Of a stretch of 64,000 nucleotides of DNA, positions 28,309 through 37,294 are shown piece after piece. How positions within the stretch are numbered: position 1 is the first letter of the stretch; each line of letters begins with the position of its first letter. The notes below the pieces were generated by a model. That model made no database searches. It saw only the letters and a list, made by a program, of their open reading frames with translations, and had not been told where the DNA came from. The DNA comes from Krasilnikovia cinnamomea. Its GTDB lineage: Bacteria > Actinomycetota > Actinomycetes > Mycobacteriales > Micromonosporaceae. The stretch lies in contig NZ_SHKY01000001.1 of the NCBI RefSeq assembly GCF_004217545.1, forward strand, positions 6,696,001-6,760,000, given 5' to 3'. Position numbers and translations under genes: made by a program.

Positions 28309-30506
28309 GCGCACCCGCGGCCACGCTCCGCGCCCGTGTCCGGGACCCGATCCTGCGGCGGGTGGCCGCCGTCGGCCTGCTCGGCGCGCTCCTCGCGGCC
28401 CTCGTCGTCGCCGTGGCCGGAAACCGGGAGGTGCTGCACGGCATCACCGTGCCGATGGCGCTGCTGCTGCCCGGCCTGGCACTGCTCACCTGCCTGGCCG
28501 AGGTCACGGTCGTGCGGCTGCGTCACGGCGAGGCCGTGGAGGAGCTGAGCCTCTACGAGGCCGCGCTCGTCATCGACGTGCTGCTGCTGCCGCCGCGCGA
28601 GGCGCTGATGGCCGCGGCGGCCGGGCTGGTCGCGGCCAGCGTGGTGCAGCGGCGGCCACCGGTCAAGGCCGCCTTCAACCTCGGCACCTACACCGCGGCG
28701 GTGTCGGTGCTCATCCTCATCGTGCACCTGGCCGGTGGCTCACCCGGCACCGTGACGCCCCGCGTCCTGGTGGCGGTCGTCGCCGGGACGTTCGCCTTCA
28801 CCGCGGTGAACCTGTGCTGCCTGGCGCAGGTGCTCGGGCTGATCAACGGCCGGTCGCCGTGGGCCGTGGTACGGGCCGAGGCGCGGTTGTCGGCGTACAT
28901 GGCGCTGGGCACCGTCGCCACGGGGCTCACCACCACCGTGGTCGCACTGCACGCGCCGCTGCTGCTGCCGTTCATGGCGATGCCGGCGCTGGCCGTGACG
29001 TACGCGTACCGGGCCGCGGCGCGCGAGGCCGACGAGCGGGCCCGCTCGGCCTGCCTGCTGCGCCTGTCGCACGCGCTGGCCGAACGCGAGGACGTGGAAC
29101 GCCGGTTCCTGCTGCTGGTCCGGGAGGCGTTCGACGCCGAAGTGGCGCTGATCCTGCCGGCTGGACAGGACCAGGCGCTGTCGGTCACCGCCACGGAATC
29201 CGCCGTGGTGCGGCGCGGCGCCGCGCCGTCCTGGCTGGCCGCCGCCCGCGACGCCGAGGGCCCGACGCAGTTGAGCGAGCACGTCGCGGCGGGCCTGCGG
29301 CAGGTGGTCGTGGTGCCCGTGGCGGCGGGCGGCCGCCGCTTCGGCACGGCGGCCTTCGCGCCCCGCGCGCGCAGCCGCATGTCCACCGGGGATGTCACCC
29401 TGCTGGCGTCGCTGGCCAACGCGCTGGCGGTGTCGCTGCGCGGCGCGCAGCACCTCGGCCGCCTGGTGGAGGAGACCAGCAAGCTGCAGGCGGTGGTGGA
29501 GCAGTCCGCCGAGGGCATCATGGTGGTCGACGGCGACGCGGTCGTGCAGATGTGGAACCCCGCGCTGGAGGCGCTGACCCGGGTGCCGGCGGCCGAGGCG
29601 CTCGGGCGGCCGATGGCGCGGCTGTTCGACGTGCCGGCCCAGGAGCCGGGCGCGCTCCTGCCGGTCTCGCCGGGCGCGCCGCGGGCGGCGGCGGAGCTGA
29701 CGATCCGGCGGCCCGACGGCGAGCAGCGCCGGATCCGGATGGCGCACTCGGCCACCTTCGCCGCGCAGGGTCTGACCCGCGACGTCATCGTCATCAGCGA
29801 CCTCACCCGGGAGTACCGCACGGAGCGGTTGAAGTCCGACTTCATCGCCATGGTGTCGCACGAGCTGCGGACGCCGCTGACGCCGATCGTGGGCTACGTC
29901 GATCTGCTGCGTAAGCGCGGCGACCGGATGACCCCGCAGAAGCGCTCCGAGGCGCTGGAGCTCATCGGCGACCGCGCCGCGCACCTGTCCCGGCTGGTGG
30001 AGGACCTGCTGCTGGCGTCACGCTTCGGCGACGGCGGGGACGAGATCGCGCTCGACGTCTCCGCCGCCAGCCACGACCTGCGGGCGCTGGTCGCCCGGGT
30101 CGTGCAGGATCTCGGCTCGCCGCGCGTCGTCGTGAGCGTGCCGGACACGCCGGTGCCCGCGTACTGCGACGGCGGCCGTACCGTGCAGGTGCTGGCGAAC
30201 CTGATCGGCAACGGGCTGAAGTACTCCGCGCCGGACGCCACGGTCGAGGTCACCGTGCGCTCCAGCGCCGAGGGCGTGTACGTCGACGTGCGCGACCACG
30301 GGCGCGGCATCCCCGCCGACGCGCTGGAGCTGGTGTTCGAGAAGTTCTACCGGGTCGAGGACCCGATGACCATGAGTACGAGCGGCACCGGCATCGGGCT
30401 GTTCCTGGCCCGGCGGCTGGCCCAGGCGATGGGTGGTGACGTCACCGTCGCGTCCACGCTGGACGTCGGCTCGGTCTTCACTCTCGCGCTGGTTCACCCG
30501 TACTGA
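28305..30506 (+). CDS. Membrane sensor histidine kinase with GAF/PAS domains
   Basis: 733-aa hybrid-free kinase. Residues 1-230 contain about seven membrane helices (MASE-like input). A GAF-like region follows (about 260-380), then a PAS domain (about 390-500: AVVEQSAEGIMVVDGDAVVQ). The HisKA box MVSHELRTPLTPIVGY has His519, and the HATPase domain has NLIGNGLKYS, DHGRGIP and TGIGLFLARRLAQ. GTG 28305 overlaps the protease stop (GTGA), implying one transcript. No dedicated response regulator adjoins except the CheY-like gene upstream of the protease. Confidence 0.9.
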   Translation: MSAPAATLRARVRDPILRRVAAVGLLGALLAALVVAVAGNREVLHGITVPMALLLPGLALLTCLAEVTVVRLRHGEAVEELSLYEAALVIDVLLLPPREALMAAAAGLVAASVVQRRPPVKAAFNLGTYTAAVSVLILIVHLAGGSPGTVTPRVLVAVVAGTFAFTAVNLCCLAQVLGLINGRSPWAVVRAEARLSAYMALGTVATGLTTTVVALHAPLLLPFMAMPALAVTYAYRAAAREADERARSACLLRLSHALAEREDVERRFLLLVREAFDAEVALILPAGQDQALSVTATESAVVRRGAAPSWLAAARDAEGPTQLSEHVAAGLRQVVVVPVAAGGRRFGTAAFAPRARSRMSTGDVTLLASLANALAVSLRGAQHLGRLVEETSKLQAVVEQSAEGIMVVDGDAVVQMWNPALEALTRVPAAEALGRPMARLFDVPAQEPGALLPVSPGAPRAAAELTIRRPDGEQRRIRMAHSATFAAQGLTRDVIVISDLTREYRTERLKSDFIAMVSHELRTPLTPIVGYVDLLRKRGDRMTPQKRSEALELIGDRAAHLSRLVEDLLLASRFGDGGDEIALDVSAASHDLRALVARVVQDLGSPRVVVSVPDTPVPAYCDGGRTVQVLANLIGNGLKYSAPDATVEVTVRSSAEGVYVDVRDHGRGIPADALELVFEKFYRVEDPMTMSTSGTGIGLFLARRLAQAMGGDVTVASTLDVGSVFTLALVHPY

Positions 30507-32120
30507 TCAGAGCTTGAACGCCGAGACCAGGGTGCGCAGCTCCTCGGCCATCGTGGCCAGGTCGGTGGCGGCGCCCTGGGAGCGGTTGACGCCCTCGGCG
30601 GTGGAGTTCGCGGCGGCCGCGACGTCCGCGATGGTCGCGCTGATCTCCTCGCTGGCCGCCGACGCGTCGGCGACGTTGCGGCCCATCTCGGCCGTGGTCT
30701 CGGCCTGCTGCTGCACGGCGGCCGTGATGAGATCCTGGTATCCGCTGATCCGGCGGATGATCGTCGCGATCTCGTCGATGGCGGCGACGGCCCCGGCCGT
30801 GTCGCTCTGGATGATCTGGACCCGTTCGGTGATGTCCTGGGTGGCCCGGGCGGTCTCCTGCGCGAGATCCTTGACCTCGCCCGCGACGACCGCGAAGCCC
30901 TTTCCGGCCTCACCGGCGCGCGCCGCCTCGATCGTGGCGTTGAGCGCCAGCAGGTTGGTCTGCTCGGCGATGGTGGTGATCGCGTTGACGACCGTGCCGA
31001 TCTCGGTGGAGGACGCGCCGAGCCGGGTGACGGTGGCGGTGGTGGCCTCGGCGGCGGCGACCGCCTCGACGACCACGGCGGCGGCCTCGGACGCGTTGGT
31101 GGAGATCTCCTCGATGGAGGAGTCCACCTGGGCGCTGCCGACCGTGACGGTGTGCACGTTGGCCGACACCTGCTGCGCGCTGCGCGCGACCTCCTCGGCC
31201 TGGCTGCTGGTCTGCGCCGCGATCGCCGCGATCTGCGTCGCGGTCGCCGTGAGGTCGGTGGAGGCGTCGGACATGTGCTCGGCGTGCCCGGTCAGCGCGC
31301 CGACGGTCTGCCGCAGTGCGGAGGTCGTGTCGTTCAGGGCGTGACCCAGTTCGGCCAGCTCGTCGTTGCCGGCCACGTCGGCGCGGACGGTCAGGTCACC
31401 GGCGGCGAGGCCGCGCAGCGCCCGGACGACGACGCGCAGCGGCCGCACGACCGACCGGGTGGTGGTCACGCTCAGCGCGACCGCGGCCAGCAGCGCGACG
31501 ACCAGCGTGGTGGCCAGCACCGTGATGCTGGTGGTGCGCAGCTTCGCCATGTACGCCCGCTCCTTGGCCATCCGGGAGCTGAGGTCGGAGTCCATCGCGT
31601 CGATGGTGCCGGAGATCTGCGAGTAGACGTCGTGGGTGGTGCCCTCGTTGAAGCTGGCCTTGGCCGCGGTGATGCCCGCCCGGGAGTCCTGCTGGATGGC
31701 CCGCAGCAGCGCGTCGTCCTCGGCGAAGTAGGCGTCCCAGCCGGACCTGAGCTTGGTCCACAGGTCGCGTTCGTGGGCCGTTCCGGCCTTGGCGGCGCCC
31801 TGCTTCAGCAGGTCGTAGACGCCCGCCTTCGCCTCCAGCAGGCCCTTGCGGTTGTATCCGTCGGCGCCGGTCGCGGCCGCGTAGCCGTCGGTGGCCACGT
31901 CGACGATGACCAGGCCCTGCCAGCCGCTGACGTCGGCGAGCTGCAGGCGGGCGGCGGCGACGTCCTCGCGGATCTCGACCAGCTCGCCGAAGCGTTGCTG
32001 GGCGTCGCTGGTCTTCTGCAGGCCCCAGCCGCCGGCCACCGAGGCGACGATGATCAGGGCGGCGACCATCGCGAACGCCGCTCCCATACGCACACCCACA
32101 CGCAGGTTCGCGATCCGCAT
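30507..32120 (-). CDS. Methyl-accepting chemotaxis protein
   Basis: 537-aa chemoreceptor-type signal transducer. Helix 1 (about 12-35), a four-helix-bundle-like extracytoplasmic sensor, helix 2 (about 195-215), a HAMP linker and a long coiled-coil signalling domain with the conserved hairpin tip (EQTNLLALNATIEAARAGE, then GKGFAVVAGEVKDLAQE). The ATG at 32120 is chosen because it directly precedes the first helix and has AAGGA upstream. Its stop abuts the kinase stop with no spacing. No che or flagellar genes are near, so it may serve pilus- or surface-related signalling. Confidence 0.92.
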   Translation of the reverse strand: MRIANLRVGVRMGAAFAMVAALIIVASVAGGWGLQKTSDAQQRFGELVEIREDVAAARLQLADVSGWQGLVIVDVATDGYAAATGADGYNRKGLLEAKAGVYDLLKQGAAKAGTAHERDLWTKLRSGWDAYFAEDDALLRAIQQDSRAGITAAKASFNEGTTHDVYSQISGTIDAMDSDLSSRMAKERAYMAKLRTTSITVLATTLVVALLAAVALSVTTTRSVVRPLRVVVRALRGLAAGDLTVRADVAGNDELAELGHALNDTTSALRQTVGALTGHAEHMSDASTDLTATATQIAAIAAQTSSQAEEVARSAQQVSANVHTVTVGSAQVDSSIEEISTNASEAAAVVVEAVAAAEATTATVTRLGASSTEIGTVVNAITTIAEQTNLLALNATIEAARAGEAGKGFAVVAGEVKDLAQETARATQDITERVQIIQSDTAGAVAAIDEIATIIRRISGYQDLITAAVQQQAETTAEMGRNVADASAASEEISATIADVAAAANSTAEGVNRSQGAATDLATMAEELRTLVSAFKL

Positions 32121-32313
32121 TTCGAGGTCCTTCCGGGCGCCATTGCCTTGCAGAGCATCGGTGTGATCGGCGGCGGCCCGGCTCGCACAAGACGCCATGA
32201 CCGAGCTCACGTGGCGTCAGTGCGATGTCACAGAGCGCTCTGGCGCTCGCGCACATTGACGACTTAACATGTTTGAAATCTTTTCGCGTTCGTGTGGTCG
32301 GAAGGAAGCTTCC
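32121..32313. promoter_or_regulatory. Divergent region, chemoreceptor / acylase
   Basis: 193 bases between divergent genes. Bases 32250-32285 are AT-rich and include TTGACG at 32256-32261, a candidate -35 for the acylase gene, without a clear -10 at standard spacing. GGAAGGAAG near 32299-32308 is the acylase ribosome site. Confidence 0.35.
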
Positions 32314-35300
32314 ATGCGCCGACGCTCCGCCTCCCTCGCCGCCCTGCTCGCCGCCGCCCTCCTCGCCACGGCCGGGCTCACCCCGGCCATCCCCGCCCCG
32401 GCGGCCGCCGCCGAGGCCGCCACCGCCCCCGCCGATTACTGCCTCGGCGAATGCTCGGACATCCTGCCGCCCGGCCAGAACGGCGACGCTGACCTGGTGC
32501 AGATCCTCGCGTACCAGACACTCGGTATCAGACCCCCGCACTCCGCCGACCAACTGGGCCTGTACGCGTCGCTGGCCTCCCGCTACACCGGCCTGACCAG
32601 CCAGCAGATCAGCACGTTCTTCAACGACAGCTCGTACGGCGTGCCCAGCACCGACGTGGCCAGCACCATCTCGCCCCGCTCGGACGTCACGATCGTGCGG
32701 GACAAGTCCTTCGGCATCCCGCACGTGACCGGCACCACCCGCTCCGGCACCATGTTCGGCGCCGGCTACGCGGGCGCCCAGGACCGGCTCTTCCTGATGG
32801 ACCTGATGCGCCACGTCGGGCGGGGGCAGCTCACCCCGTTCGCCGGCGGCGCCGAGGGCAACCGGTCGCTGGAGCAGAGCCTGTGGCGCAGCGCCCCGTA
32901 CACCGAGGCGGACCGGCAGGCACAGATCGACGCGCTGCGGGCCAGTGGCCCTCGCGGCGCCCAGCTCTACGACGACGTCCAGGCGTACATCGCGGGCGTC
33001 AACAAGTACATCGCCGACTGCATGGACCGCCGGGACTGCCCCGGCGAGTACGTGCTGACCGGGCACCTGGACGCGATCACCAACAAGGGCGGCCCCGAGC
33101 CGTTCGTCGTCACCGACCTCGTCGCCATCACCGGCGTGATCGGCGGCCTGTTCGGCGGCGGTGGCGGCGGCGAGATGCAGTCGGCGCTGGTCCGGATCGC
33201 CGCCCGGGCGAAGTACGGCACCGAGATCGGCGACCAGGTGTGGACGCAGTTCCGCACCCAGAACGACCCCGAAACCACCCTCACCCTCCACAACGGGCAG
33301 AACTTCCCGTACGGCGCCGCCGACCCCAACGCGGCCGGTGTCGCGCTGCCCGACGCGGGCACGGCCAAGCTCGTGCCGATGGTGTTCGACCAGACCGGAT
33401 CCGCCGCCCGGGGCACCAGCGGCAAGAGCGCCATCGCCGACTCCCTCGGCAAGCTCGCGTTCAACGGAACCCATCGCGGCATGTCCAACGCCGCCGTCGT
33501 CTCGGCCGCGCACTCGGCGACCGGGCACCCGGTGGCCGTCTTCGGGCCGCAGACCGCCTACTTCGCGCCGCAGCTGCTCATGGTGCAGGAGCTGCAGGGG
33601 CCGGGGATCAGCAGCCGGGGCGTCGCGTTCGCCGGGCTGAACCTCTACACGCTGCTCGGGCGCGGCCCCGACTACGCGTGGAGCGCCACGTCGGCCGGTC
33701 AGGACATCACCGACACCTTCGCCGTGCGGCTATGCGAGCCGGGCGGCGGCACCCCGACGGCCGAATCGACGAACTACCTGTTCCACGGGCAGTGCCTGCC
33801 GATGCAGGCGCTCACCCAGGTCAACTCGTGGAAGCCGACCACGGCCGACCCGACCCCGGCGGGCTCCTACCGGCTGACCGTCCTGCGCACGAAGTACGGG
33901 CTGGTCAGCTGGCGCGGGCTGGTCGGCGGGCAGCCGGTGGCGTTCACCAGCCTGCGCTCGACGTACCTGCACGAGGTCGACTCCGCGATCGGGTTCCAGA
34001 TGTTCAACGAACCGGACCAGATGGGCGGCCCGGCCGGGTTCACCGCGGCGGCCTCGAACATCGCGTTCTCCTTCAACTGGTTCTACGTCAATGCCGCGGA
34101 CACCGCGTACTTCGCCTCGGGCTACCAGCCCGTGCGCGCCCCCGCCGCCGACCCGAACCTGCCCACCTGGGGTGAGGCGGCCTACGAATGGGTGGGCTGG
34201 AACCCCGCCACCAACACCGCCACCTACGACCCGGCCTCGGCCCACCCCCAGGCCGTCAACCAGGACTACTTCGTGAGCTGGAACAACAAGCAGGCGGCCG
34301 GATACTCGGCGGCCGACGGCAACTTCAGCTTCGGCGCCGTACACCGGGCCGACCTGCTCGACCGGCCGATCAAGGCGGCCATCGACGCCGGGCGCAAGCT
34401 CGACCGGGCCGGGCTGACCCGGATCGTGGAATCCGCCGCCACCACCGACCTGCGCGGCAAGGAGGTGCTCGGCGACCTGCTGCGCGTCATCGACACCGCC
34501 CCGGTCACCGATCCCGCCCAGGCCGCCGCCGTCGCCAAGCTGCGCACCTGGTACGCCGCCGGGTCGCACCGGGAAGAGACCGCGCCGGGCAGCAAGGCGT
34601 ACCGCGACGCCGAGGCGATCCGGGTCTTCGACGCGTGGTGGCCGAAGCTGGCCACCGCCCAGTTCGCCGGGGTCGGCGACGACCTGTTCCAGGCCCTGGT
34701 CAACGCCCTGCAGATCAACGAATCGCCGTCCGGCGCGCAGTCCGGCTCCGCCTCCGACCTGCCGGGCTCGGCCAACGAGAACCAACCTCACAAGGGCTCG
34801 GCCTTCCAGTACGGCTGGTGGGGCTGGGTCGACAAGGACCTGCGCGCCACCCTCGGCGAAACGGTGCCGAACTGGCCACGCACCTGGTGCGGCGGCGGCG
34901 CGGTCGGAGCCTGCCGGACGGCGCTGCTGAGCAGCCTCACCGCGGCCCTGGCCGAACCCGCCACCACCACGTACCCGGGTGACAGCGGCGGCTGCGCGGC
35001 GGGGGACCAGTGGTGCGCCGACACCATCGTGCAGTCCCCGCTGGGCGGGATCGCGCACGAGCGGATCTCCTGGCAGAACCGGCCCACCTACCAGCAGGTG
35101 ATCTCGTTCCCGGCGCGGCGCGGCGACGACATCCGCAACCGGGCGTCCGGCGCGGCGGCCACCGTCTCCAGCGCCCAGTTCGGGCATCCGGCGTCGCACG
35201 CGGTCGACGGCAACGCCGCCACCCGCTGGGCGAGTTCCTGGTCGGACAACCAGTGGCTGCGGCTCGACCTGCGGTCGACCACGCAGGTCGGGCGGGTGAC

Positions 35301-35517
35301 GATCCGGTGGGAGACCGCGTACGCCAGCGCGTACCGCGTGCAGGTGTCCACGGACGGCACCACCTGGCGGCAGGTCGCGGCCGTCGACGACAGCAACGGC
35401 GGGGTCGACACCGTGGCGTTCCCCGCGGTGAGCGCCCGCTACCTGCGCCTGGACTGCGACCGCCGGGCGAGTTCGTACGGCTTCTCGGTCTACGAGCTTC
35501 AGGCGTACGCGAAGTGA
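32314..35517 (+). CDS. Secreted penicillin acylase-family Ntn hydrolase with F5/8 type C domain
   Basis: 1067-aa exported precursor. Signal peptide residues 1-34. The acylase fold shows VTIVRDKSFGIPHVTG and AGYAGAQDRLFLMDL (alpha chain). The likely autocatalytic site precedes Ser391 in GMSNAAVVS, which would become the N-terminal nucleophile of the beta chain. The last 140 residues are a discoidin/F5-8C carbohydrate-binding module (ASHAVDGNAATRWAS, QWLRLDL, YLRLDCDRR). The family includes beta-lactam, acyl-homoserine lactone and echinocandin/aculeacin acylases; the natural substrate is unknown. ATG 32314 is favoured over 32269 by its ribosome site. Confidence 0.88.
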   Translation: MRRRSASLAALLAAALLATAGLTPAIPAPAAAAEAATAPADYCLGECSDILPPGQNGDADLVQILAYQTLGIRPPHSADQLGLYASLASRYTGLTSQQISTFFNDSSYGVPSTDVASTISPRSDVTIVRDKSFGIPHVTGTTRSGTMFGAGYAGAQDRLFLMDLMRHVGRGQLTPFAGGAEGNRSLEQSLWRSAPYTEADRQAQIDALRASGPRGAQLYDDVQAYIAGVNKYIADCMDRRDCPGEYVLTGHLDAITNKGGPEPFVVTDLVAITGVIGGLFGGGGGGEMQSALVRIAARAKYGTEIGDQVWTQFRTQNDPETTLTLHNGQNFPYGAADPNAAGVALPDAGTAKLVPMVFDQTGSAARGTSGKSAIADSLGKLAFNGTHRGMSNAAVVSAAHSATGHPVAVFGPQTAYFAPQLLMVQELQGPGISSRGVAFAGLNLYTLLGRGPDYAWSATSAGQDITDTFAVRLCEPGGGTPTAESTNYLFHGQCLPMQALTQVNSWKPTTADPTPAGSYRLTVLRTKYGLVSWRGLVGGQPVAFTSLRSTYLHEVDSAIGFQMFNEPDQMGGPAGFTAAASNIAFSFNWFYVNAADTAYFASGYQPVRAPAADPNLPTWGEAAYEWVGWNPATNTATYDPASAHPQAVNQDYFVSWNNKQAAGYSAADGNFSFGAVHRADLLDRPIKAAIDAGRKLDRAGLTRIVESAATTDLRGKEVLGDLLRVIDTAPVTDPAQAAAVAKLRTWYAAGSHREETAPGSKAYRDAEAIRVFDAWWPKLATAQFAGVGDDLFQALVNALQINESPSGAQSGSASDLPGSANENQPHKGSAFQYGWWGWVDKDLRATLGETVPNWPRTWCGGGAVGACRTALLSSLTAALAEPATTTYPGDSGGCAAGDQWCADTIVQSPLGGIAHERISWQNRPTYQQVISFPARRGDDIRNRASGAAATVSSAQFGHPASHAVDGNAATRWASSWSDNQWLRLDLRSTTQVGRVTIRWETAYASAYRVQVSTDGTTWRQVAAVDDSNGGVDTVAFPAVSARYLRLDCDRRASSYGFSVYELQAYAK

Positions 35518-35582
35518 CCGCCCAGGGGTGGCCCGGCGCGCCGTGGCCGGGCCACCCCTCCCGTGTCCCGCCGGTGGCTGGC

Positions 35583-36062
35583 ATGCTCAAGCGCATGCAG
35601 AGCGTGTACGAGGCCGCCGGCGGTGACGCGGGACTGCTCCGGCTGGCCGAGGCGTGGCACGCCCGGGTGGTCGCCGACGAGGTCGTCGGTCACGCGTTCC
35701 GCCACGGCGTCCACCCCCGGCACACCGAGCGCCTCGCCGCGTACTGGGCCGAGGCCCTCGGCGGGCCCACCACCTACACCGAGCGCTACGGCGACGAGAG
35801 CTCGGTCGTCCGTAGGCACAGCGGCAACGGCGTCCACGAGGAGATGGACCAGCGCGCGATCGCCTGTTTCGACCAGGCCCTCGTGGACGCCGGGCTCACC
35901 GCCGAACCGTTGCGGGGGGTCCTGCACGACTACTTCGCCCGCACGACCGACACGATCGCCCGCTTCCGCGAATCCGCCGACGACGTCCCCGCGGGTCTGG
36001 ACATCGTCCGCTGGTCGTGGGCCGGCCCGCAGCCCGCTACCGGACCGACCGGATCCGGGTGA
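35583..36062 (+). CDS. Group II truncated haemoglobin
   Basis: 159-aa (or 155 if the second ATG at 35595 is used) haem protein of the trHb2/GlbO family. SVYEAAGGDAGLLRLAEAWH opens the fold; PRHTERLAAYWAEALGGP carries the proximal His region; RRHSGNGVHEEMD and the late IVRWSW Trp are group II features. Likely binds O2 or detoxifies NO/peroxide in the cytoplasm. Its 3' end overlaps the MFS gene by 26 bases on the opposite strand. Confidence 0.88.
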   Translation: MLKRMQSVYEAAGGDAGLLRLAEAWHARVVADEVVGHAFRHGVHPRHTERLAAYWAEALGGPTTYTERYGDESSVVRRHSGNGVHEEMDQRAIACFDQALVDAGLTAEPLRGVLHDYFARTTDTIARFRESADDVPAGLDIVRWSWAGPQPATGPTGSG

Positions 36063-37281
36063 CCAGCACCGAGCCCAGCGCCGTCACGGCGGCGGCGGCC
36101 AGGTACAGGGCCGGGTAGCCGCCCAGGTGCTCCACCAGCAGCACCGCCACCACCGGGCCCAGCACCTGCGGCGCCGAGTTGGCGATGTTGATGATCCCCA
36201 GGTCCCGGGCCCGGTCCCGGGCACTCGGCAGCACCTCGGTGATCAGTGCCTGGTCGACGGAGAGGTAGACGCCGAAGCCGAGACCCAGTACGGCCGCGGC
36301 GACCAGCGCCCCGGCCCAGGTCGGCCAGAACGCCAGCAGTGCCGTGGCCGCCGCCATGACGTAGCCCGAGACGATGACCGAGGGTTTGCGGCGCCCGACG
36401 CGGTCGGACACCCAGCCGCCGGTGACCACGGTGACCAGCGTCGCCGCGGTGTAGACCACGATGAGCAGCGCCAGGCCGTCGTCGGCGCTGCGCCCCGGGA
36501 ACAACTGCTCGAAACGCACCTCGTCGCGCAGGAAGTACAGCAGGTACAGCGTCGCCATGGCGTTGCCGAGCTGCACCAGGAACCGGGTGGCCCACGCCCA
36601 CCCGAAGTCGCGGCCGCGCCCCGCCCGGGGCCGGTCTGCCGCCCGGGCGGGGCGCGGCCCGGCGGCGGGGCGGTCCGGCATGGTCACGGCGAACGGCGCG
36701 ACGGCCAGCACCACCACCACGCCCGTCAGCACGTACCCGGTGGCTCCGCCGGTGGACGCCGCCAGCAGTACCGCGACCACCACGCCCGCCGACTGGGTCA
36801 GCCCGACCCAACCCGACACCAGGCCGCGCTGCGGCACCGGGACCTGGTCGGGCACCACGGCGGTGAGACCGGCCTGCAGCGCGTTCAGCCCGGCCTGCGC
36901 GAGGCACCACGCCACGACCACCCCGGCCAGGTCGTCCTGGACGGCCAGCAGGGCGAGCCCGGCGCAGCCCACCAGCGCGCCACCGGCGATCCAGGTGCGG
37001 CGGCGCCCCGTACGGGCCGTGGTCGCGTCGGACAGCGCACCGGCCAGCGGACCGACCACCACGGCGACCAGCGCGCCCAGCCCGGTGACCACGCCGAGGG
37101 CGGTGGCCTTGCCGCCGCCCGCCAACTGCTCCACCTGGTTGGGCAGCAGCACCTGCAACGGTCCGAAGTAGCCCAGCCACAGGCCGAGGTTGGCCAGCGA
37201 CAGCAGCCCGATCCACCGGGCACCCACCCGGCCGGTGCGTTCGCTGTGCAGGTGGGACGCGGTCTCGGTGCGCTCGCTCAC
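36037..37281 (-). CDS. MFS transporter, probable sugar/glycoside importer
   Basis: 414-aa protein with 12 predicted membrane helices in two halves. The loop 2-3 motif reads GALSDATTARTGRRRTWI and its second-half repeat GGWVSDRVGRRKPS. The central cytoplasmic loop is Arg/Pro/Ala-rich. GTG 37281 lies 13 bases after the beta-glucosidase stop, so the two form an operon. A glycoside or disaccharide is the likely cargo, inferred from the partner enzyme; GPH-type sugar:cation symporters are the nearest thought. Confidence 0.8.
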   Translation of the reverse strand: MSERTETASHLHSERTGRVGARWIGLLSLANLGLWLGYFGPLQVLLPNQVEQLAGGGKATALGVVTGLGALVAVVVGPLAGALSDATTARTGRRRTWIAGGALVGCAGLALLAVQDDLAGVVVAWCLAQAGLNALQAGLTAVVPDQVPVPQRGLVSGWVGLTQSAGVVVAVLLAASTGGATGYVLTGVVVVLAVAPFAVTMPDRPAAGPRPARAADRPRAGRGRDFGWAWATRFLVQLGNAMATLYLLYFLRDEVRFEQLFPGRSADDGLALLIVVYTAATLVTVVTGGWVSDRVGRRKPSVIVSGYVMAAATALLAFWPTWAGALVAAAVLGLGFGVYLSVDQALITEVLPSARDRARDLGIINIANSAPQVLGPVVAVLLVEHLGGYPALYLAAAAVTALGSVLVTRIRSVR

Positions 37282-37294
37282 GTGGTGGCCCGGA

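Noticed and set aside
27462..28727. Antisense Ser/Ala/Arg repeat protein opposite the protease tail
   Set aside because: The repeats are the reverse reading of the 36-base protease repeats and have no start signal or domain.
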